This document shows positions 55,578-64,000 of a DNA stretch of 64,000 nt, in pieces. The notes under the pieces are model-generated. The model saw only the letters and a list, made by a program, of their open reading frames with translations, searched no databases and was not told the DNA's origin. The DNA is from Sipunculus nudus (lineage: Eukaryota > Annelida > Sipuncula > Golfingiida > Sipunculidae), in contig CM049307.1 of the NCBI GenBank assembly GCA_026874595.1, positions 57,334,870-57,398,869 on the forward strand, in the 5' to 3' direction. The position numbers were made by a program, and so were the translations under genes. Numbering within the stretch: position 1 is the stretch's first letter; every line of letters begins with the position of its first letter.

Positions 55578-56103
55578 GGTTATAAAGTGACTCCTAAGTT
55601 ATGTTCAGGGGTCGTCATGGGCGGACACAGAATTTTACAAACCGGGGGAGGGGGGGTGGAGAGTACCGAAGGCTGATCTCCCCCGAGTTTAGTATCTGTG
55701 TAACGGTTTAGCATTTCACTGACTATACTCATGGTGCCAAGAAGGGTCTTATTACAAACGGTGGAGGGGGGGGGCTTGATCACAAACAATGCCCCCCTCC
55801 CACACACACACACACACACACACCCTCTTGTATCCGCGCCTGGTCGTATTAATGCCTTTCCGCCTGTCCTCGACATATAAACACAAAAAAGCATTTTTCA
55901 TTTTGTTCCAATCCGTTGGAAAGGTGTACACGTAGATGTTTCTACATTAATAGCTGATTAGCGGTAACGATACGTAAAAGTAATTTTAATTTTTTTTCGC
56001 GCATTTCAGTATTAACCTGAACACTCGGAACTCTGACCAAGGATATTCAAAGAGGAGGCAAATGTAACCTAATTGGAAATCTCCAGCTGCACTGGAACAA
56101 CAC
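55241..56103. repeat. Direct repeat D2
   Basis: Second copy of D1. Here the sequence continues naturally into the right inverted-repeat arm, in the same order as at R1 (45620-45720), so this copy has the ancestral junction. Confidence 0.92.
55519..55572. repeat. (TA)n array
   Basis: Same position within D2 as 53472-53526 in D1. Confidence 0.97.
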
Positions 56104-57130
56104 TGAGCCACGCGACTGGCAAACAACAGCGGAGCCAAAATAGAACTGTCTAATATGATGGTAAAGTGCATATTTAGAGGAAAGGCAAATTTTTCTGCGG
56201 AAAGGCAAACCTGTATCAATGCATATCCATCGGGAATGTGAAACTTTATAGTATTTATAAAATACTTGGAAGTTTCTGCAGCTTTTGTGTCCGTTTGGTA
56301 AAAGTGGCAGTCCTGTCTTTTGGAAGAATAAGCCTTATATTTAAAATACTAAAAACTGAGATTTAAATAGCACCCTCACGTGCAGCTACCTTACATCTCC
56401 CATACAAGTCACATACAGTGAAAACTTGTCTAACGGACACCTCACTAAGGCGGACAACTGGCTAAAACGGACAAGACAGTTAAGTCCCTTCAAAATTCCC
56501 TACATGTTATGTATAAGCGGAACCTCTGTAAGGCGGACACCTCACTACTGCGGACGACGGACAGCAGATTTCAACTCAAACCAACATTCTAAGAGTAAAT
56601 GAACCTGACAAATGCGGACACGATACGCCACCTTCGGCGGACACTGATCACTCGCCCCGGGCAACATCAAAGACCACCGGTACTGTTGCTGTTCCCGGGA
56701 CTGGAACACAAAGGACTATGCAATCCCCAGTTGTTACCTTAATGCCTGTCCGTGCTCATGTCACGGTGTGATGTGCTCCTAAGGTAAACGCAGCTTATAT
56801 GAAGCGTTAAACATCGTGTCACTTTATTCCACGGTTGATCATTTACACGTTGCGAAGCTGCATGTTTTTCGCTCGACTGCGGGGTCAATAAATTGATTAA
56901 ACGGCTACCGATTTCCTATGCGTCCCTGATCTCACCACGCAATATCTAACTGTAAAATTAGCCACTTTGTTATATCAGGCTGTTTGATATTAATTTATCG
57001 GTTTTGCTAAGTATATCTCAAACTGATCTGCTCAATGTCAAACATCTGCTTGCTCCTTAGCTGCTTGTACCGTGTCGCCGTGCAAAAGCTCCTCGGGGTT
57101 CGTTTAATCTTGGGTGCCTTCAACATTTAA
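56104..57130 (-). repeat. Inverted repeat, right arm (about 1.03 kb)
   Basis: Reverse complement of 54008-55035. Contains a pogo-like MITE at 56416. Confidence 0.93.
56416..56600. mobile_element. pogo/Tigger-like MITE
   Basis: TA/CAGTGAAAAC, then repeated GGACACCTCACTAAGGCGGACA-type words. CAGTGAAA ends next to TA fit the pogo family. The other end was not located. The inverted copy is in the left arm at about 54530-54722. Confidence 0.5.
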
Positions 57131-57611
57131 GCAAATCAAACCAAACAACCATCATCAAAGAAAATAATTTTAGGCTAAAGCTACATTCACATAAAAACGA
57201 ATTTTCCCAGGTTCGTAGCCATTTCAATCTTCGCAATATCAACGTCGTCATTATCGTTGAGATTATCGCATTTGGACAGCTGAACAAGGAGAGTTTTAGG
57301 CAATGCCGCCAGGTGGCACCACACGTACTCCTGGGCGGAAGCATATGCTATCTGAGAATGTCAAGTTTATTCGACTATGTGAATCAGCGAAAAAGAGCGT
57401 ACGCGAGTATATGAACATTGTTTTTACGGATGTCTTCATAGACTTTTCTCCTTATATTGTTCACTACTTGACATAGGTAAAAAATAATTACAGTTTGTAT
57501 ATGAATAATAAATGCATGATGTGTACTTGAATATGTTGTACATATACATGACATCTGATATAATAGAGTAAACACGTTCTTGCAGCTGTTCGTTGTCTTT
57601 ATTTATAAACC
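57131..57611. other. No gene seen
   Basis: AT-rich; no recognisable frame. Confidence 0.4.
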
Positions 57612-57712
57612 CTCAGTTATCAACCAAGGTCAACCTGCCTAATAAGGACACCTCACTATTAAGGACAAAATGATTTAGTCCCTTGACTGTCCGCTTTAGA
57701 CAGGTTTCACTG
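57612..57712. mobile_element. pogo/Tigger-like MITE fragment
   Basis: Ends GTCCGCTTTAGACAGGTTTCACTG/TA. The TA is the junction with the 110-bp repeat also found uninterrupted at 47917. Confidence 0.5.
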
Positions 57713-57826
57713 TATATGTGAAATATACAGAATGGCTTTATGTGCAACTCCCTTATAATTGATATATAACAAAAATACAAATATAACAAACATCCCTTAT
57801 AATTCAAATATATCAATGCCTGACTA
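57712..57826. repeat. Dispersed repeat of about 110 bp
   Basis: Second copy of 47917-48025. Confidence 0.85.
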
Positions 57827-58009
57827 AAAATATAGATGTAATGTTAATAAAGCTCCCATACATAGCACTTATTTTGGAAAAATACACATGTATAAGTTAA
57901 AAGATATTTCGATCCATTCTCTTTGAAGTCGCATAACGATAGGACCCGACGCCGCTATGCTTCTCATCTGATAAAGCATTATTTGTGAGTAATATACACA
58001 CATGGTATA

Positions 58010-58230
58010 CAGGGGCGGATCCAAGATTAAGGAAAATTGGGAGGTCCAACCCAGGAAGATTAATGACAAAGCCTTAAAAAAGGTCCCCATGTCCGGAAAA
58101 ACGGGGGGGGGGGGGGGGGGTCCAGGCCGCACAAATTTGTCAGAAACTCATACAAAATGATTGCGGCGTCTGAAAAAAGGGGGGTCCGGGACCCCCCCCC
58201 CCCCCCCCCCCTTTCCTGGATCAGCTTCTG
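58010..58230 (+). mobile_element. hAT-like MITE, copy a
   Basis: Starts CAGGGGCGGATCCAAG and ends CCTGGATCAGCTTCTG (inverted). The interior has long G and C runs. P1 (27940-27970) lacks it. Confidence 0.8.
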
Positions 58231-58899
58231 TTATACTCTTATACACTGAATTTTAGCTGGTCAGTTCCTCAAAAGCTCAGTGACTCGGGCAGTACCAGAA
58301 CCTGAGCCAGATGGCGTGCACCTGCGCGATTAGGGTTCATTGACACTGATTGATTGTCAAAGGCTATTGGTATACTATTGTTCAGGTTAGATTGGTCGGG
58401 CTTGAGTCGGGAGCATTCGTACTTAACTAATCTGACTTATTACATGCGTTTTTTATAACCGTTTATAAATCTGGCCTAATTGGTTCTTGCCAATTGAAAT
58501 TTAGAAAGAAATCTACCCAATTGCTAATTGGCCGTATTACAGGGATTATTTGGGATAATAGATTGAAAAATCTAATGCTGCCCGTATGCTATAATCTCTC
58601 TCTCTTTCGATATATATTTATATATATATATATATATACACAAAATATAATATATATATATTATGAAGAATGAACTAGATTGTTTTTTTAGGCATTTTAT
58701 TACTAATTAGTTTTGTAGAACATGCGCAGAGCTTGTGGCACCCTTCAGATGGTGAAGCCTAATAGTGTCCGACGCTGTAAATCCCGGCTGTGGGGATCTT
58801 TGTTTATAGTAAGTTAACAGGGGTCAAGGTCAACCGTAAGGTGTCGTTAACCTTTGTTGTTTATTATTTTTTTTTGCAATAAAAATGATGACTACGTAC

Positions 58900-58901
<2 letters not shown>

Positions 58902-58955
<54 letters not shown>
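58902..58955. repeat. (TA)n array
   Basis: In the first P2 unit; absent from the corresponding place in the second (about 60945). Confidence 0.96.
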
Positions 58956-58958
<3 letters not shown>

Positions 58959-59770
58959 CTCTTCAGATGATATACACATTCAAATATATTTAAATAATTT
59001 GAATAAAAAATTGTATTCCCTTTTAAGCAGAACTTATATAATCGATTTATAAGTGTGTTACAAGGAATGTTTATCATTGCCCTATACTGTAAAACTGTTC
59101 ATAGCATGACTGGGTCAATTGAGTATTAAAATACTGCTTTGTTCTCTCTGAGGGAAAGAATATCGAGAGCTCAGGTCATTTTAACATCCGCGCCAGATTT
59201 GGAAGCTTGGAGAGTTAGGATTCCAAGTTTTTCTTATTTCGTGTTATAAAGGGGCCTTAGAGGGAAATTTTAACAAAATCCGTAATTACCAGAAATCTAC
59301 ATGAATGCAAACTTTCGCCATATGGTGGGTGCCTGTTTTTGGATGTTCCCTAAACCGTGTGTTTCTTCACATATTCCTAGGTACATTCGGGCAAGAATGC
59401 CTCTCCATTAGGGAATATTCATCAATGACAGTCCTCAATCCAGATCGTGTCCCGGATCCACACCATCATCTAATCGGATCTTCACTGGGCCGTTCCCGAT
59501 ATGCCCTGAATATTTCATGAGATTCCGTTCAAGATTGCGTGAATTACTAGTATGTTGTGAAAACACACACACACACTTAACCGGGATACTAGCATATACC
59601 CTGATGATGGAGGAAATAAAATAAAAATAATATAAAACGTGCAAAGAAATAAAATACGATTTAAACATGAAACACTACGCACTTTGATTTGATCGTTATT
59701 ACACGAAGCCCTCTGTTTTATCTGATCCGTACATCTGTTAATTAACTGATTTGTAAATAATTGCGCTGAG

Positions 59771-59942
59771 CAGTGGCGTATCATGGATAAAAGAAAAGAA
59801 AGGGTCACATCCAGGAGACTAAATAACAAAGCCTGATATAGAGTCCCCAGGTCCGGAAAAGGGGGCTTCAGGCCGCAAAAATTGGTCAGAAACCCATAAG
59901 AAAAGATTGCGGCGGTTGCGGATCCCACCGGATGCGCTTCTC
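59771..59942 (+). mobile_element. hAT-like MITE, copy b (hybrid at tandem junction)
   Basis: Starts CAGTGGCGTATCATGG. Its left flank TTGCGCTGAG equals that of copy c. Its right flank ACACTGAATTTAAGCTGATC equals that of copy a. Confidence 0.82.
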
Positions 59943-60305
59943 GTTAACACACTGAATTTAAGCTGATCGGTTCCGCAAGAGCTCACGGACTCTGGCAGTA
60001 CCAGAAACTTCGCCAGATGGCGTGCACCTGCAGGACTACGGTTTTATTGACACTGATTGATTGTCAAAGGCTATTGGTATAGTATTGTTCAGGTTAGATT
60101 GGCCGGGCGTGGGTCGGGAGCATTTGTACTTAACTAATCTGACTAATTATAAGTGTTTATCATGACCGTTTATAAATCTGGCCTAACTGGTTCGTGCCAT
60201 GTGAAATTAAGAAAGAAATCTACCCAGTCATTAATTTGCCATTAAACGAGATAATTTGGCATAATAGAATGAAAAAAAATCTGAAGAAGCCCCGTATACC
60301 ATAAT

Positions 60306-60324
60306 CTCTCTATCCCCCCTCTCA

Positions 60325-60363
<39 letters not shown>

Positions 60364-60369
60364 CATTCT

Positions 60370-60426
<57 letters not shown>
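60306..60426. repeat. (CT)n then (TA)n microsatellites
   Basis: CT-rich run 60306-60364 followed by TA 60373-60426. Confidence 0.95.
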
Positions 60427-60430
<4 letters not shown>

Positions 60431-61790
60431 ATGTACAACTAAATTTTTTTTTTATCACGAGTTTGTTTCATGTGTACTTAACTGATCTGACTAATTATAG
60501 GTGTTTATCATGACCGTTTATAAATCTGGCCTAACTGGTGCCATGAGAAATTAAGAAAGAAATCTACCCGGTCATTAATTGGTCATTAAACAGGGATTAT
60601 TTGGCATAATAGTATGAAAAAAAAATCTAAAGAAGCCCCGTATACCATAATCTCTCTCTCTCTCTTCTTTCTATATATTTATATATTTTATGTAGAACTA
60701 AATATTTTTTATGAACTAATTTAATTTTTCCCAGGCATTTCATTTCTAATTAGTTTCGCACCACATGCTCAGAGCATGTGGCACTCTTCAGATGATGTAG
60801 CCTTATAGTGTCCGGCGCTGAAAATCCCGGCTATGGGGGTCATGGTTTATAGTAAGTTAACAGGGGTCAGGGTCAGCTGTACGGTGTCGTTTATCTTTGT
60901 CGTTTATTATTATTTTTTTCTGCAATAAAAATGATGACTATTATATCTTCAGATGATATACACATTCAAATATATTTAAATAATTTGAATAAAAAATTGT
61001 ATTCCCTTTTAAGCAGGACTTATATAATCGATTTATAAGTGTGTTACAAGGAATGTTTATCATTGCCCTATACTGTAAAACTGTTCATAGCATGACTGGG
61101 TCAATTGAGTATTAAAATACTGCTTTGTACTCTCTGAGGGAAAGAATATCAAGAGCTCAGGTCATTTTAACATCCGCTCCTGATTTGGAAGCTTGGAGAG
61201 TTAGGATTCCAAGTTTTTCTTATTTCGTGTTATAAAGGGGGCCTAAGTGGGAATTCAACAAAATCAGTTATTAGTCAATCGACTTAACATAAGATTTCAC
61301 CAGAAATCTACATGAATGCAAGACTCCGACAGATGGTGGGTCCCTATTTTAGGACGTCAATTAAACCGTGTTTGTCTTCACTTATTCGGTTCATGTTCCT
61401 AGGTTCATTTGGGCAAGAGTTACTCTCCGTTAGTGAATATACCTCGATGACGGTCCTCAATCCAGATTGTGTACCAGATCCACATCAAAATCTTATCGGT
61501 TCTTCATTGGCTAATTCCGGAAATGCCCTAAATTTCCATGAGATTCCGTCCATGCCTGCTCGATTTATGTTGTGAAAACACACGCAGACACTAACGGTGA
61601 TTAACGCTTGCCCTTATAGTGGAGCCAATGAAATAAAAAAAAAAAATATAGAAAACGTGCAAAGAAATACAATATGATTAAAACATGAAACACTACGCGC
61701 TTTGATTTGATCGTTATTACACGTAGGCCTCTTTTTTTTATCTGATGAATACATTGGTTAATTAATTGATTTGTAACTAATTGCGCTGAG

Positions 61791-61967
61791 CAGGGGTGTA
61801 TCCAGGATTAAGTAAAAGTAGTGGTCACACCTAGGAGTATTAATAACAAGGCCTAAATGAAAAGGTCCCCAGGTCCGGAAAAAGGGGGCTAGGCCGCAAA
61901 AAAAAGGTTGCGGCGGCTGAAAGAAAAATGAGGGGGGGGGGTCCGGACCCCCCTGGATCCGCTTCTG
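61791..61967 (+). mobile_element. hAT-like MITE, copy c
   Basis: Starts CAGGGGTGTATCCAGG and ends CCTGGATCCGCTTCTG. The flanks GCTGAG and GCTAAG suggest a short target duplication. The empty site in P1 (29417-29432) reads across. Confidence 0.82.
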
Positions 61968-62610
61968 GCTAAGCACTGATGCGCCTGGTTGTACTAATAC
62001 TATTACCATTTTGCTTAAAAGTCAAATAATAGGTATAATATATCTGGAGGGATGTTCAAAATTCTATCACGTAAATAATGATATGTCGTTCAAAATGCAA
62101 AATACATGTTCACACGCGCTCATGTCAGACTGATTTTTGCGCCCATTCACACAGACAACAACAACAAATCGGATTCTATTAACATTGCATTTCTCTTGAA
62201 GGACAATTTAAGCAGGGGATATTCTATCAGGGTAATGAAACATGGGAGGGGGACAGAAAAAAAAACAGATGATCATTTATCGGAATTAATTAAGCAGCCA
62301 ATCAAAAATTATAGGAAGTTGTATAAACCCGCACGTTGGATTTAAATATATTTTATGAGGAACAACTGTATGAGGAATATTGCCTGAATAACATATTTCT
62401 GCAGTTTATGAATATGAATAAAATATAGTTATATATATATTTAATCATTATAGAGTGGCTTTTTTTCAACAATGAGTTATGTTATTTTATAGCTTTTATT
62501 AATAACTTTGCATTATTTCCCGATCTAAAATCAATAGGTTTTATTATCATTTTGCTTCAGTTTTCTATTTACCCCTGCACAGTGAAAACTATGCATGTAA
62601 TTCAATATCG

Positions 62611-63578
62611 AAATATGTAATAATAAAGTTGTTAGAATTAACCCCAAGTCTAAGGCGGAGTAAAGATGACACTCGAATGCGCTGAATGAGCGAAATTTGC
62701 GGTTCTCTAGCCATGATAAAGGTGCGGCTATAATGAGTGTTGAACTATTGTGTAAAACATTAAGGAAACCCAGAGATGAGAAGCTGAATGATGTTAGTCT
62801 AGCGTTCTTATTAATATTGCATGATTAGATATTGATAAAAATAGTCTCGCAATACCTGGATCAGGTGTATCACAGTCAAAGGTGCTAAGTCACCGATAAA
62901 TGCAAATGTATTTCACAGCGATATTGCACTTAATGTCGATTTTGAGTGATTTTATATTTTATCAGTCAAATTTGTAATATTATTTTAATTGAGGTCGTTA
63001 TTCCTTAAATTAAAGTTATATACACCAATATGCTTAAGCGACAGGAGTCCCAGCTAAAGAGAGTTTTCTATACACACGTGTTTCTAGTTCAGAATAAGCT
63101 GTGTCGCATACTGAACAGAATTAAGGCTATTCTTTTTGCCTGCTGTGTTAAGCTGTGTGACTGCACGGAACGAGGCTTTCAGTAGCCTTACGTGAATATC
63201 ATTGCCGTCTATGTCCGCCCATGTTCTCTGACCCGTGGATTAATAAGGGACGTGTTCTGTTATGTTCAGTATATCGGCGATTCATTAGGGTTCTTTCAGG
63301 CGCACAATATCCGACTTTAATCCTAGATACAGTACGGTAATGGTTACCTGGCTACGGCGGGAACGAGGCTGCACCGTGCCGCCCAGGCCACCTAAACAAA
63401 TCAGAAGGGCAACTTTGTTACTTATACCCTCGCGGTGCAACATTAGTCCACATATAATCACGGGTTTATTGTAGCAACAGTGTCGGCAGAAGCCCTGTTT
63501 GACTAGGAAAGTTATCGGATACGTCGGATATTACCCACAATTCTACAGGTAAATGTTTTAGTTTGACCTTTTCGAGTA

Positions 63579-63579
<1 letters not shown>
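62611..63579. other. No gene recognised
   Basis: AT-rich with a GC-richer stretch at 63350-63450 that shows no frame I can identify. Confidence 0.4.

Positions 63580-63654
<75 letters not shown>
63580..63654. repeat. (TA)n array
   Basis: Uninterrupted TA dinucleotides followed by GTATGTATG. Confidence 0.97.
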
Positions 63655-63663
<9 letters not shown>

Positions 63664-64000
63664 AAAAATGTATGAATGAGTAACTTAAATACCATCAACA
63701 GAAGTATTCCTTTATCCATCAGACAACTGATGTTAGTTGCAAAAGCTACTACCCGTATGAATCATACGTCTTTCGTGTTTGGTACTAAATGGAAGCCTTT
63801 CGGGAACAATGGTAACATTAGCATTATCATGACGTCAGGATTGTAGTTAGCTATATCAATTACTTACTGAATTCCTCTCATATAAAGAGATTCTTACCGA
63901 TGTTCTATTCCAGAGACATTAATTAGACAAACTGAATAATCTCATTAGACAACAATTAGCATTATATAAACAGAGCTTTGTTATAGGTTTAATGACACAT
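63655..64000. other. No gene seen at right edge
   Basis: Nothing recognisable. Confidence 0.4.

Larger units (their letters stand above)
57890..62610. repeat. Dispersed duplication block P2 with internal tandem duplication
   Basis: Paralogue of P1 (27830-30043). The central part is present twice (58231-59770 and 59943-61790). Each unit is bordered by hAT-like MITEs. The second unit has an additional internal repeat of about 350 bp with (CT)n(TA)n. Confidence 0.85.

Noticed and set aside
59305-59520. Similar short frames in P1/P2 (LNPDRVPDPH type)
   Set aside because: Frames are short, begin at different codons in the three copies and are broken elsewhere. Nucleotide similarity alone explains them.

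Overview
The window looks like AT-rich, repeat-dense nuclear DNA of a metazoan, most likely a bivalve mollusc or related lophotrochozoan. This is inferred from the very long (TA)n arrays, a Ty3/gypsy element with Gmr1-like domain order, L1/Tx1-like and CR1/jockey-like LINE remnants, several MITE families, and an apparently intact animal polysaccharide pyruvyl transferase-like gene. The species cannot be fixed from sequence alone. There are no operons, no rRNA or tRNA genes and no CRISPR array. Most of the window is mobile or duplicated DNA.

Layout. 0.95-4.0 kb is a 38-40 bp minisatellite with higher-order structure. 5.2-12.8 kb and 17.6-26.2 kb are two direct copies of one segmental duplication. 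Each copy carries, in order, a decayed RecQ-like helicase, a (TA)n array, and, on the minus strand, the 3' half of a Gmr1-like LTR retrotransposon (integrase, reverse transcriptase, stub of RNase H, polypurine tract, LTR) joined to a truncated L1/Tx1-like LINE. Between the copies lie a 50-bp minisatellite, a MITE, a SINE-like stretch and one convincing cysteine-rich terminal exon (16.1 kb). The LINE ORF1 remnant follows at 26.4-27.2 kb.

27.8-30.0 kb and 57.9-62.6 kb are diverged copies of one another. Comparing them exposes precise insertions: a Harbinger-like MITE and a solo LTR in the first, and hAT-like MITEs in the second. In the second, recombination between MITEs apparently produced a tandem duplication. 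33.4-34.6 kb (minus strand) holds the one intact-looking protein gene, a 414-residue polysaccharide pyruvyl transferase-like type II membrane protein with a predicted 5'UTR intron. A broken fragment of a paralogue lies at 36.1 kb. 37.0-40.2 kb is a second L1/Tx1-like LINE ruin on the plus strand.

41.7-45.8 kb and 50.7-54.0 kb are another paralogous pair. A 436-bp unit present once in the latter is amplified to five near-identical copies in the former. A CR1/jockey-like LINE (minus strand) lies between them at 46.6-47.8 kb. 53.2-57.1 kb contains a striking nested structure: about 0.85-kb direct repeats interleaved with a 1.03-kb-arm inverted repeat. The remaining DNA is AT-rich and shows no recognisable gene.

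The genes do not form a pathway. The coherent theme is layered retrotransposition, MITE insertion and duplication around a few host loci. The strongest candidate for something unusual is the integrase-before-RT retroelement and its LINE junction.
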